Shown: positions 15,132 to 22,525, numbered from the stretch's first letter. The stretch: 45,434 nt of DNA from Streptomyces sp. Isolate_45 (GCF_024721315.2 NZ_JANFAK020000062.1:1-45434), one strand, 5' to 3'. Notes: generated by a model from the letters alone, not told the origin. Made by a program: numbers and translations.

Positions 15132-16385
15132 TCACGGCGTGCTCAGCGTGGCGATCTCCGCCCCCAGCTCCGCTACGCGGTGGTCGCGGCTCAAGGGACC
15201 GAACTCGTCGCACAGGGCTTGGAGTCTACGGGCGACGTACCCGGATGCTGAGGCTCGGGCCAGGCTGACGGCCTCCCGCCCGTACGCAAGAACCTGGTCG
15301 GGATCACGCCGCTTCGCTCCGATGGCGGCCAGGCTGGTCAGCACTGCGCCCCGGCGCCTATACGACTGCCCCGAGGCAAGGGCCGTCTGGGCCAATGCGG
15401 CCTTCAACGTCGCCTCCGCCAGGTCCAAGCGGCCGAGCTGCACGTACCGGGCTCCGCGTTCCTCGGCCAAGCGGGTGCCGTCGAAGCGGAGCCATCCGCC
15501 GTTCGTGCTCTCCGCGGTGAGGTCCCTGACCTTCTCGGCCTGGTCCAGCGCGCGTTCGCACGCTGTGAGGTCCCCAAGGCCGGCGTACGCCTCCGCTTGG
15601 ACCGACGCGACCCAGTGCCGCGTCGAAAGGTCGTTGTTCCCTCGACCGGCCAGCCGTTCGGCCGCACCCAGCATCTGCGCCGCCTGGCGGTAGCGCTGCT
15701 CGGACATGTCCACGTAGGCGTGGCGTACGAGGGCGCAGGCCCACAGGTCGTACGCGCCCGCGTCCTTGCTGACCGAGGCCGCGAGCGAGTACGAGGCTGC
15801 GGCGTCGGTATATCGGTTCCCGTCGAAGGCGACTTCGCCGGCCATCTGGAAGAGGTCGGCCGCTGCGCTCAGGAGGGGGCGGGAGCTGCCTCGGCTGGCG
15901 GCCAGTGCTTCGTTCAGAGTCGTCAGCTGGTCACGGATGACGGGGTAGACCGAGCCTTTCGAACGCGCCAGTTGGTAGACCTGCCACAGGTGGCTGTTCA
16001 TCCGCTCGAAGTCGGCGGGCATCCCCCTCAGCACCCCATCGGTGAGGGCCTCGGCCTCGTCGACCGGTAGGGCCGTCAGGGCCCCGCTGACCGTGAGGAT
16101 GCGGAGGAATTCGCGGCGGATCATTTCGTCGGGGTCTCCCGCGCTCGGGGGGTCACTGGACTGCTGCCCTGTGGCCTCCTGCCCTGCGGCTCGTAGCTCT
16201 GTCAGGAGGGCGTCAAGCTCTTGGAGGCTGACTTCGAGGGCGATGGCCAAGCCTCGCCGCTGGGGTGGCTGCGGTTCGATCCTGCCGCTCTCCCAGCGCC
16301 CGACCGTCGTGCGGTCCACGCCGAGTAACCCGGCCAATTTCTCCTGACTGTAGCCCAGGGTCTTGCGCCGTTCGGCTAGCCCCAT
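15132..16385 (-). CDS. XRE-family regulator with TPR-like domain
   Basis: A 417-aa protein. Residues ~1-60 form a Cro/CI helix-turn-helix (LAERRKTLGYSQEKLAGLLG, then VDRTTVGRWESGRIEPQPPQ). A linker with MIRREFLRILTVSGALTALP follows, then a long array of TPR-like helical pairs (AASYSLAASVSKDAGAYDLW, AAQMLGAAERLAGRG, DLAEATLKAAL). This is the typical Streptomyces XRE-TPR design, in which the TPR part may sense a peptide or small ligand. ATG 16385 follows AAGGGG. It diverges from the peptide/JmjC operon, and a palindrome at 16448-16461 lies between them as a likely shared operator. Confidence 0.88.
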   Translation of the reverse strand: MGLAERRKTLGYSQEKLAGLLGVDRTTVGRWESGRIEPQPPQRRGLAIALEVSLQELDALLTELRAAGQEATGQQSSDPPSAGDPDEMIRREFLRILTVSGALTALPVDEAEALTDGVLRGMPADFERMNSHLWQVYQLARSKGSVYPVIRDQLTTLNEALAASRGSSRPLLSAAADLFQMAGEVAFDGNRYTDAAASYSLAASVSKDAGAYDLWACALVRHAYVDMSEQRYRQAAQMLGAAERLAGRGNNDLSTRHWVASVQAEAYAGLGDLTACERALDQAEKVRDLTAESTNGGWLRFDGTRLAEERGARYVQLGRLDLAEATLKAALAQTALASGQSYRRRGAVLTSLAAIGAKRRDPDQVLAYGREAVSLARASASGYVARRLQALCDEFGPLSRDHRVAELGAEIATLSTP

Positions 16386-16447
16386 GACGACCCCTTCCCG
16401 CGACTTCGAAGCCTGCGGCACCCGTGCACGGATCTGCTCCAAGAATG

Positions 16448-16461
16448 CGGCATGTATGCCG
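16448..16461. promoter_or_regulatory. Palindromic operator between the XRE-TPR gene and the divergent cargo operon
   Basis: A perfect inverted repeat CGGCAT-GT-ATGCCG in the 154-base divergent intergenic region, 63 bases upstream of the XRE start and 79 bases upstream of the CxC-protein ATG. Dyads of this length suit a dimeric XRE HTH, so autoregulation and control of the divergent genes are likely but inferred. Confidence 0.5.
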
Positions 16462-16539
16462 TGGAGTCCGCCGACTTCCGGCGCTTTCCTGGGAGTTGTC
16501 GCGAGCAGACCGGGCATGGCGCAGCGGAAGGGTGCGGGT

Positions 16540-16815
16540 ATGGCAACGCAGAACGGCGCTGAGGGACACGTCCACGAACGGCTCTCTCGGCCTCTCGACC
16601 TCGCTGCGGAGCCTCGCCTCCTCATGACGCTTCGCGTCTCACGAGACGCCGGCCGTACGTGGTCTCAGACGACCCGTGTCCAGTCGGGTGATCCGTACGT
16701 CATCCTCTCGGACCCGGGCCGCTACCCGCCGTGTGAGTGCCCCCGCTGCCTCGGCTCCTCGCCCGTGTCGGCCCGCGCCCAGCGTCCCGCGGAGACCGAG
16801 CCGGGGGCGGCGTAG
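16540..16815 (+). CDS. Small protein with a CxCxxC motif
   Basis: A 91-aa protein (ATG 16540, GGAAGGG ~9 bases upstream; an ATG at 16516 is also possible). The middle contains LRVSRDAGRTWSQTTRVQSG and then GRYPPCECPRCLG, with three clustered cysteines that could bind metal. The tail is Ala/Glu-rich. Its TAG stop overlaps the next GTG by one base (TAGTG), indicating coupled translation. First gene of the rightward cargo operon. Function unknown. Confidence 0.65.
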   Translation: MATQNGAEGHVHERLSRPLDLAAEPRLLMTLRVSRDAGRTWSQTTRVQSGDPYVILSDPGRYPPCECPRCLGSSPVSARAQRPAETEPGAA

Positions 16816-16934
16816 TGCACGGCTTAGGCATGTGGGTACTTCGCCGGGTCGGCCGGTTCGCCGGCCCTTTGTATCTGGCGATGGTCTTCGGCTCGGTGGC
16901 TCTGTACGTCCTCGGCGTCATCGTCACGTCGTAG
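16815..16934 (+). CDS. Very small membrane peptide
   Basis: A 39-aa peptide from the GTG at 16815, or 34 aa from the ATG at 16830 (MWVLRRVGRF...). A basic N-terminus is followed by one transmembrane helix, GPLYLAMVFGSVALYVLGV. The GTG overlaps the upstream stop. If GTG is used, codon 4 is TTA, the rare bldA-dependent leucine codon of Streptomyces. It precedes the 45-aa peptide gene. Plausible as a coupled micro-ORF, but unproven. Confidence 0.45.
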   Translation: MHGLGMWVLRRVGRFAGPLYLAMVFGSVALYVLGVIVTS

Positions 16935-16964
16935 CCGATCGGCTCACCTGCTCGGCCCCAGTCT

Positions 16965-16986
16965 TCCCACCCAATTTCCGGTGGGA
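16965..16986 (+). promoter_or_regulatory. Stem-loop just upstream of the 45-aa peptide gene
   Basis: TCCCACC-(8 nt)-GGTGGGA, a perfect 7-bp stem with an AT-rich loop, 25 bases before the ATG at 17012. It could be a processing or attenuation site that sets peptide output relative to the upstream genes. Confidence 0.4.
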
Positions 16987-17011
16987 GTTCCCCAAGTAGA
17001 AGGGAAGTTCG

Positions 17012-17149
17012 ATGGTGGAAGAGAACACCAGTTCCGTAGCCCCCGAGGGGGGTGGCCTGCTCGTCGCGAAGCGGAAGATCGTCGCCGCGCGGACCCGCGC
17101 CGAGCAGGAGTCTGACGTCAGCAGTGGCCGTTCCGACGGCAACGACTGA
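17012..17149 (+). CDS. 45-residue peptide, candidate substrate of the JmjC enzyme
   Basis: ATG 17012 has AAGGGAAG 5-6 bases upstream and normal codon bias. The peptide has an acidic N-terminus (MVEENTSS), a Gly-rich hinge (APEGGG), a basic amphipathic segment (LLVAKRKIVAARTRAEQ) and a hydrophilic C-terminus (DVSSGRSDGND). It lacks a signal peptide or TM segment. It ends 14 bases before the JmjC gene. Small ORFs directly ahead of an oxygenase operon are often precursor peptides of RiPP-type pathways; that is inference, and it could equally be a small regulatory protein. Confidence 0.6.
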   Translation: MVEENTSSVAPEGGGLLVAKRKIVAARTRAEQESDVSSGRSDGND

Positions 17150-17163
17150 CGGGGCCGCCCACG

Positions 17164-18351
17164 ATGCTTGATGCAGCCTCGTGGGCGGGGCGTCTGGGCG
17201 GGGACACGTTCCTCGCCCAGACGTACCACCGCTCCTACGCGCACTTCCCTGGCGCCACCGACGTGGCGAGCCTGTTCACCTGGGACGACCTGAACCGGAT
17301 CATCGCCACGCAGCGTCTGGAGCCGCCTCGGCTCCGTCTGTCGGCCGACGGCGAGACGGTCCCGTTGCACCGCTACGCGATCCCGACGACCAACCGCCGT
17401 GCCGTGACCTGGTCCCGCATCCAGCCGGCGGAGCTGCACACCCAGCTCAAGGAAGGCGCCTCGCTGGTCCTCGATGCGGTCGAGAAGATCCACCCCGCCG
17501 TGGGGGCGGCGGCCGAGGGGCTGGAACGCTTCCTCGGAACCTCCGTGCAGGCCAACGCATACGCCTCCTGGACCGAGCGGGAGGGCTTTGGCCTTCACTG
17601 GGACGACCACGACGTCGTGGTGGTGCAGCTGCACGGCTCCAAGCGGTGGCGGTTGTATGGAGCCACCCGCCAGGCCCCTACGTTCCGGGACGTCGAATCG
17701 CCGGAGCAGCCGGAGGGCGACCCGGTGGCGGACATTGTGCTCGCGGCCGGTGATGTGCTCTACCTGCCGCGTGGTTGGTGGCACGCGGTCACCGCCGACC
17801 AGGGCTCGGAATCCCTCCACCTGACCTTCGGGATGGTCCCGCACACCGGCGCCGACCTCATGCTCTGGGTCGTGGACCAGCTCCGGGCCACCCTGCCCCT
17901 GCGCACGGACATCCCCCGCTTCGCCACGCTGCCGGAACAGTCGGACTTCCTCGCCGCCGTACGCCGCGAAGTGCTCGACTTCCTGGCCGATCCCCGGCTG
18001 ATCGAGCACTGGGCGGAGTCCGGCGACACGACCGACCTCGGGCATGCCGTCCCGTCGCTGCCCTACGTTGACGGGCTCCCCGCCATGCGGGAGATCACCG
18101 TACGGCTCACCGCCCCGCGGGCACGTGTGACGGTGAACGACGGGCACAGCACAGTCACGTTCTCGGCGGCCGGGACAGCCTGGGACTTCGCGGAGTCCGC
18201 CGGGCCGGTCCTTCACACGCTGTTGCTCGGCCAGCCGGCGACGCTGGGGAACCTTGCCTCAGCTGCGGGCCTGGAGGTCAAGGACGTGGCCGACCTGGTC
18301 TGGGTCCTCATCGAGGGCCAGGCCCTCGCTGTCGTGGGGACGGGGCTGTGA
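17164..18351 (+). CDS. JmjC-domain (cupin) Fe(II)/2-oxoglutarate oxygenase, ribosomal-oxygenase-like
   Basis: A 395-aa protein like the YcfD/MINA53 group. The iron-binding triad is visible as His145-x-Asp147 (FGLHWDD) and His207 (GWWHAV). Lys160 in GSKRWRLYG is a candidate 2-oxoglutarate contact. The C-terminal ~100 residues look like a winged-helix region (LHTLLLGQPATLGNLASAAG). These enzymes hydroxylate protein side chains (His, Arg, Asn), so a peptide substrate is reasonable and the adjacent 45-aa peptide is an obvious candidate. Its TGA overlaps the aldo/keto reductase GTG. Substrate not proven. Confidence 0.88.
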   Translation: MLDAASWAGRLGGDTFLAQTYHRSYAHFPGATDVASLFTWDDLNRIIATQRLEPPRLRLSADGETVPLHRYAIPTTNRRAVTWSRIQPAELHTQLKEGASLVLDAVEKIHPAVGAAAEGLERFLGTSVQANAYASWTEREGFGLHWDDHDVVVVQLHGSKRWRLYGATRQAPTFRDVESPEQPEGDPVADIVLAAGDVLYLPRGWWHAVTADQGSESLHLTFGMVPHTGADLMLWVVDQLRATLPLRTDIPRFATLPEQSDFLAAVRREVLDFLADPRLIEHWAESGDTTDLGHAVPSLPYVDGLPAMREITVRLTAPRARVTVNDGHSTVTFSAAGTAWDFAESAGPVLHTLLLGQPATLGNLASAAGLEVKDVADLVWVLIEGQALAVVGTGL

Positions 18352-19256
18352 CCGCGTCCCTGGCCCTGGGCACCTACAGGGTCCGAGACGTGGTGGAAGC
18401 AGCGCGCATGGCGGTGCAAGCCGGGACCCCGTGGATCGACACTGCCCCGAACTACGCCGACGGCCAGGCCCTCCATGACCTCGGCAGGGTCCTGCGGGAA
18501 GCCCCCAGCCCTCCGCTCGTCGCCACCAAGACGGGCTTCTTCACCCGCAGTCAGGGTCGAGCCGCCCTCAGCCGGGGCCTGCTCACCGAACACGACGCCT
18601 CCGCCGGCCACTGCCTCGACCCCTCGTTCGTCGGCTATCAGGTGGAAGAAGCTCTTGCCCTCCTCGGCCAGGTGGACCTGATGTTCGTACACAACCCGGA
18701 ACGGGCTGGTCGCGGAGTGGACCGGTCGGCGATGCACTGGCGGCTCCGCGAGGCGTTCACCGTCCTGGAGGAGCAGGTGCACGAGGGGCAGATCCCCGGC
18801 TACGGAGTGGCCACCTGGTCGGGCCTGCGGGAGGGGGCGTTCAGTGTGCCTGAGCTGCTGGCGCTGGCCCGGGAGGCCGCAGGGTCCCCCGATCACCACC
18901 TGATCGCGGTACAGATGCCCGTCGGCCTGATCGATGACGCCCCGATCACGCAGGCACTGAACGGGGGCGGTCCGCTGGTGCAGGCGAAGGACGACGGGCT
19001 GATCACGTTCGGCTCCGCCCCCCTGCACGGCGGCGAACTGCTGGATGCGATGACACCCGAACTGGTGGATCTGATCCGCCCTGGGCTGTCGGCCGGCACC
19101 TCTGGAGTCCTGGCCGCCGCATCCTGCCCCGCCCTGGACTTCGTTCTGACCTCCACCACGAATCGTGATCACTGGGACGATGCGGTGAAGGCACTCGCTT
19201 CGCCCCTCGACCCCGAACACCTCAGGAGAGTGACCGATGAACTCGCCACCGGATGA
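18348..19256 (+). CDS. Aldo/keto reductase
   Basis: A 302-aa (beta/alpha)8 barrel with the full AKR tetrad: Asp31 and Tyr36 in WIDTAPNYADG, Lys61 in VATKTGFF and His115 in MFVHNPERAG. NADPH-dependent carbonyl reduction is expected. The GTG at 18348 overlaps the JmjC stop (GTGA), and its 3' end overlaps the next gene by 20 bases, so the three enzymes form one tightly coupled operon. Its carbonyl substrate, perhaps a product of the oxygenase, is unknown. Confidence 0.88.
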   Translation: MTASLALGTYRVRDVVEAARMAVQAGTPWIDTAPNYADGQALHDLGRVLREAPSPPLVATKTGFFTRSQGRAALSRGLLTEHDASAGHCLDPSFVGYQVEEALALLGQVDLMFVHNPERAGRGVDRSAMHWRLREAFTVLEEQVHEGQIPGYGVATWSGLREGAFSVPELLALAREAAGSPDHHLIAVQMPVGLIDDAPITQALNGGGPLVQAKDDGLITFGSAPLHGGELLDAMTPELVDLIRPGLSAGTSGVLAAASCPALDFVLTSTTNRDHWDDAVKALASPLDPEHLRRVTDELATG

Positions 19257-20091
19257 GGACATCCGAGCACTCATGGAGGCCGCGCACGAGCGCGCGGCCA
19301 AAGCCCAGGGCCTCACATGTACGGGCCCGCCGGTGTGGGGCTTCGCCGGATTCACCCTGGGGCGCGGCGCGGGCGCGTACTGGCTTCGGGTCAGCCGCGG
19401 CCACTTGAAGAACGCGGGGCGCACCCCAGGACAAGGCCCCGTGGGCGCGTCCCTCCTCGTGCCCCGCGATGTGCCACGTCCGGCGCTGCACGGCGTCCAC
19501 GACTGGGTGGACGGCGAGTGGTCGTTTCAGTCCGAGGTCCTGGACCGCGTACCGCACCCGGTCGTCTCACCCACTCGCGCTGACCTGGTCCGGGACCCCG
19601 CTCTTCCGGAGTCGTGGTGGGGCCTGCTGAGGCGTTCACTCGACCGCCTGACGCAGGCCGAGGGGACCAAGGAGACTGTCCGGGACACCTGGATCGAGCG
19701 AGCCTTCCCCCAGTTCCTCGGCATCCCCGCCCCCACAAAGATCGAACGCGTCACCGGCCACGGCGACCTCCACTGGGGCAACATCACCGGCCAACCCCTG
19801 ACCTTCCTGGACTGGGAACGCTGGGGCCGCGTCCCCGTCGGCTACGACCCCGGACTCCTCCACGCGCACAGCCTCCTCGTGCCCACTGTCGCCGAGCGCA
19901 TCCGGGCCGACTTCGCCCAGGTCCTCAACACCCCGGCCGGTCGTATCGGCGAGCTGGCAGCGATCGCTGAACTCCTCCAGGCCGTCGCCCGCGGCTTCTA
20001 CCCCGAGCTGGCGCCCCACCTCCTCGGCCGAGCCGAGGAACTGGCCGGTGTCCGCCCTCCGGTCTCGGCTCCCGCCGAGGTCAATGCCTGA
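19237..20091 (+). CDS. APH-like phosphotransferase
   Basis: A 284-aa protein of the aminoglycoside/choline kinase fold. The catalytic-loop motif is HGDLHWGN (His175, Asp177, Asn182) and the metal-binding Asp192 is in LTFLDWERWG. The N-terminal lobe is short and its usual Lys is not obvious, so activity is uncertain. AGGAGAG precedes the ATG inside the upstream gene. It is last in the JmjC-AKR-APH operon and is followed by a strong terminator. It may phosphorylate a small molecule or modified peptide; antibiotic resistance is an alternative. Confidence 0.85.
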   Translation: MNSPPDEDIRALMEAAHERAAKAQGLTCTGPPVWGFAGFTLGRGAGAYWLRVSRGHLKNAGRTPGQGPVGASLLVPRDVPRPALHGVHDWVDGEWSFQSEVLDRVPHPVVSPTRADLVRDPALPESWWGLLRRSLDRLTQAEGTKETVRDTWIERAFPQFLGIPAPTKIERVTGHGDLHWGNITGQPLTFLDWERWGRVPVGYDPGLLHAHSLLVPTVAERIRADFAQVLNTPAGRIGELAAIAELLQAVARGFYPELAPHLLGRAEELAGVRPPVSAPAEVNA

Positions 20092-20106
20092 CTCTGGCCT
20101 CTCCCC

Positions 20107-20139
20107 GGGCCCCGGCGCACTCCTCCCGCGCCGGGGCCC
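20107..20139 (+). terminator. Strong terminator of the cargo operon
   Basis: A perfect 12-bp stem, GGGCCCCGGCGC against GCGCCGGGGCCC, with a 9-nt loop, 15 bases after the APH-like stop codon. Confidence 0.85.
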
Positions 20140-20738
20140 ACTCGTGTGAACCACCACCCCTTCTTTAGGAGTTGGCGCCTGATCCGGTCAGGTGACCACG
20201 CGGTCGGCCGGAGCGGCTTTGGCCGGTGTCCTGTTCGGGTTGGGGTCGGGCATGTTCAGGGGGCCGTACGCTGGCCGGCAACTCGGGCAGGCTTTGGGCC
20301 TGACCGCAATTAGCACGAGTGGCCCCCTGGACTTGCCCGACGCGGGCCCCGAGCCGAACAGGTGGGTAAAGCCGTGGAGGCCGGCCGCCCCGGCCACGTC
20401 TGGGTGAAGGGCAATCCGCGGTGACCCGCGCGGGCCCTGGCGTACGTCCCGATGCTGTCGGCCGTGCTCGCCGTGGGGCGGCTGGCGGGGTTCTTCGCGG
20501 GTCTGACTGCCCGCTTCTCGGGCTTTTGCGGCGCGAGTGGGCGGGGGCCGTCGCGGGCGGTGGCGGAGACATGGAGCCAGCGGCGGCCTGGGGCCGCCGC
20601 GCCGCGCGGCCCGCGTCAGCGGGCCGCCTTGATCCAGTAAAGAAACTTTCGACAGCTCACCCCTTCGGCCGTTTCGGCCGGTAGGAGTGGGCTGTTTCGT
20701 CATGCTCTGCACCAGTCTGTTCGCGGAATCGCTCTCCC

Positions 20739-20788
20739 TTATCCACAGGCTGACCGTGTTTGGCTCTCATTGCGCGAAGTTGTCCACA
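20739..20788 (+). other. Two DnaA boxes in direct orientation
   Basis: TTATCCACA at 20739-20747 and TTGTCCACA at 20780-20788, 41 bases apart start to start and in the same direction. Both are exact matches to bacterial DnaA-box consensus, the second being the form preferred in Streptomyces oriC. They suggest host DnaA may act on the element. Confidence 0.5.
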
Positions 20789-21081
20789 GGTGCGTCCTGT
20801 TCGGGTTCCTTCGTGCCGCGGTCGCGCGGGCCTGTCCGCCGTGGCCGTGACTGCCGTTCCGGGGAGGTCTCGGGGCCGGGTGGGGGGAGAGCGTCATGCG
20901 TGCTCGGGGGAGGTGTCCGCTTCCGCTGATTGCGTGCGGCTCGCACCGGAGGCTTCGGCGCCCATGCGCACAGAAGGCGAGAAGCATGATCCAGGTCACA
21001 GGCTTTCGAGGTCACGGAGTTGCCGATCGCGACACCTCTATACGCGATCCAGAAATCCAGGGGTGGCGGAACGTGGCCGAC

Positions 21082-21108
21082 GATCCCCGGTCAGCCAAAC
21101 CGGGGATC
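21082..21108. repeat. Perfect 10-bp inverted repeat
   Basis: GATCCCCGGT (21082-21091) and ACCGGGGATC (21099-21108) with a 7-nt loop. It could end transcription entering the regulatory core or form a structured site. Confidence 0.55.
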
Positions 21109-21164
21109 CTCCGGACCTTGTGACTACAGCCCGGGAAACGCAGACCACGGAAGGAGTTGGCGTG

Positions 21165-21545
21165 ATGCGCATCACAAAGTGTCACACCTTTGCGGTTCCC
21201 GACACCTGTAGCAAGTGCCAGGGCCGGGCGGTTTGTAGCACGCGACCCGTGAGTCCCGAATTCCCGGCATCTCCGGAACCTGGAGACAGACAGAACGATC
21301 GAGTGGAGGCGGTGTCAGTGGAACCGAGGGGGCGTGTGCCCGGTTCGGAGGTCTCGGCGGCTGTCCGTGTGGCGGGCCGTGGGGCCTGGTCTGCGGCTTG
21401 TGGTGCGGGAGAGGCCGGGCCGCCTTCCCGTGGGGCGGGAGATCCGGAATTCGGGGGTCGAGCAATCCGCGGGGATGTCGCAGGGTGGGCCAGGTCCGTC
21501 GGCCTCTGGGTCGTGAACGCCACTGAAGGGGAGGCCGGACAGTGA
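21165..21545 (+). CDS. Possible Cys-rich small protein
   Basis: An ATG at 21165 (or the adjacent GTG at 21162) follows GGAAGGAG at good distance. The 126-aa product begins MRITKCHTFAVPDTCSKC with four cysteines in the first ~30 residues (also GRAVC), possibly zinc binding, then a low-complexity Gly/Ala/Arg-rich remainder. Its TGA overlaps a GTG at 21542 (GTGA). The good RBS supports translation; the composition of the second half does not. Uncertain. Confidence 0.35.
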   Translation: MRITKCHTFAVPDTCSKCQGRAVCSTRPVSPEFPASPEPGDRQNDRVEAVSVEPRGRVPGSEVSAAVRVAGRGAWSAACGAGEAGPPSRGAGDPEFGGRAIRGDVAGWARSVGLWVVNATEGEAGQ

Positions 21546-21661
21546 CGCAACTACCGGCCATCGGCAGGGAAGTTGCAAGCCCTCACAGTGTTGGCCGGAC
21601 ACCGCCGGGGGGTGCTGTCCGGTCGGAAATACCGCACACGCGCAACGAGAACGGGGTGGGC

Positions 21662-21823
21662 ATGAACGAGTGGGAACAGCAGGTGCTGGCCGGGTACCTG
21701 GCCGAGCTGGGCGAGCGGGTGGAGCGTCTGGCCCAGTTGGCGGAAGAGGTGGCGTACGCGCTGGACGTTATGACGGGTCCGGCTTCGGTACCGCCTGGAG
21801 AACCTGCTGCACAAGCTGCGTGA
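21662..21823 (+). CDS. Small coiled-coil-like protein, convergent with the repressor
   Basis: 53 aa from the ATG at 21662 (a longer frame begins with the GTG at 21542). EWEQQVLAGYLAELGERVER then LAQLAEEVAYALDV is a strong heptad-type helix. It overlaps the 3' end of the opposing GntR-type gene by 56 bases. Small helical proteins in this position occur in plasmid and AICE cores. Function unknown. Confidence 0.45.
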   Translation: MNEWEQQVLAGYLAELGERVERLAQLAEEVAYALDVMTGPASVPPGEPAAQAA

Positions 21824-22361
21824 GCTGGTCAACCTGGTGCGTGAGGGTCTCCACCTGTCGAGCCAGGGCGTTGAACTCCGGGCTGGCGTCCGGCCGGGTG
21901 AGCGTTCCCGGCTCGGGGGTGACCGTCGAGCCTGCGAGGCTCTGCGCGCTCGGCTCGGCTTCCCCGGAGCTCTTCGGCTCGCCCTTGAGTAGCTCGCGCA
22001 GTGAAGGCGGGCTTCCGGAGCCGACCCACATCTCCTTGCGGCCGAGCTGCATCGTGTACCAGGCCGGAGGGACGTAGTCGCCGACCGGGTCGCCCGGATG
22101 CTCGGCGTCGCCGGCCTCTTGGCTCCGGGGTGACAGGACGAAACTGCCCCGACCCTGGATGGTGTGGATCAGGCCCTCCTCCCGCAGGACGCGCAGTGCG
22201 CTGCGGGCGGTCATGTTGGCGACCTCGAACCGCTCTTGCAGCTCACGGTGTGAGGGGAGCTGCTGGCCGGGCTGTAGGACACCCCGTTCGATCTCGTCGC
22301 GCAGCACGTCCGCCACCCGCTTGTAGGGCGGACGCGTGTCGCTGGAGGGCCGCTTCGTCAT
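21768..22361 (-). CDS. GntR-family repressor of the element (KorSA/TraR type)
   Basis: 197 aa. The N-terminal winged helix (about 10-75: YKRVADVLRDEIERGVLQPG, LPSHRELQERFEVANMTARS, LREEGLIHTIQGRGSFV) is a canonical GntR HTH. The C-terminus lacks a UTRA or FCD ligand domain and instead ends in a heptad-like helix (FNALARQVETLTHQVDQL). It diverges from the transfer operon, and repeated CTAGCT motifs and a promoter lie between. By analogy to pSAM2 KorSA it should repress transfer/replication genes and itself. Confidence 0.88.
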   Translation of the reverse strand: MTKRPSSDTRPPYKRVADVLRDEIERGVLQPGQQLPSHRELQERFEVANMTARSALRVLREEGLIHTIQGRGSFVLSPRSQEAGDAEHPGDPVGDYVPPAWYTMQLGRKEMWVGSGSPPSLRELLKGEPKSSGEAEPSAQSLAGSTVTPEPGTLTRPDASPEFNALARQVETLTHQVDQLTQLVQQVLQAVPKPDPS

Positions 22362-22412
22362 GGGCCCAGCGTAGCGGCCCCTAGCCCAGCTATCCCGTGT
22401 TCCGCCAACCCA

Positions 22413-22479
22413 CCTAGCTAGACCTAGCTAAGTCACGCATCTATTTCACATTGACCTGGCTAGCCTGGCGAGCTAACGT
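22413..22479 (+). promoter_or_regulatory. Transfer/replication operon promoter with phased repressor sites
   Basis: The promoter has -35 TTGACC (22451-22456), a 17-bp spacer and -10 TAACGT (22474-22479). CCTAGCTA occurs at 22413 and 22423, exactly 10 bp apart, and related CTGGCTAGCC/GCGAGCTAAC sequences fill the promoter spacer. These repeats are the likely binding sites of the adjacent GntR repressor. Confidence 0.65.
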
Positions 22480-22525
22480 CTTCACATCGGCCCCACCAGG
22501 GGCTCCGAATCACAGGAGTGACCAC

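Larger units (their letters stand above)
20140..21161. other. Gene-poor region of the element with DnaA boxes and a hairpin
   Basis: No confident gene. Candidate frames are 20192-20407 plus (71 aa, GTG start, decent GC3 but no clear fold) and 20986-21123 plus (45 aa). The minus-strand frame over 20188-20712 is Arg/Pro-rich and looks like a shadow. The region holds two DnaA-box sequences (20739, 20780) and an inverted repeat (21082-21108). It lies between cargo and the regulatory/transfer core and could be an origin or spacer region. Confidence 0.45.

Noticed and set aside
13502..20091. A NACHT/STAND defence NTPase in the left cargo
   Set aside because: Only the HTH-like N-terminal module is present; no Walker A or B motif occurs in the 377-aa protein or its neighbours.
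20188..20712. Minus-strand 174-aa frame in the element
   Set aside because: Arg/Pro-rich peptide with no clear start signal or fold; the complementary frame has equal or better bias, so I treat the area as gene-poor.
20986..21123. 45-aa ORF
   Set aside because: A possible start exists, but a perfect 10-bp hairpin runs through its codons and the peptide shows no recognisable features; left as a possibility inside the gene-poor region.
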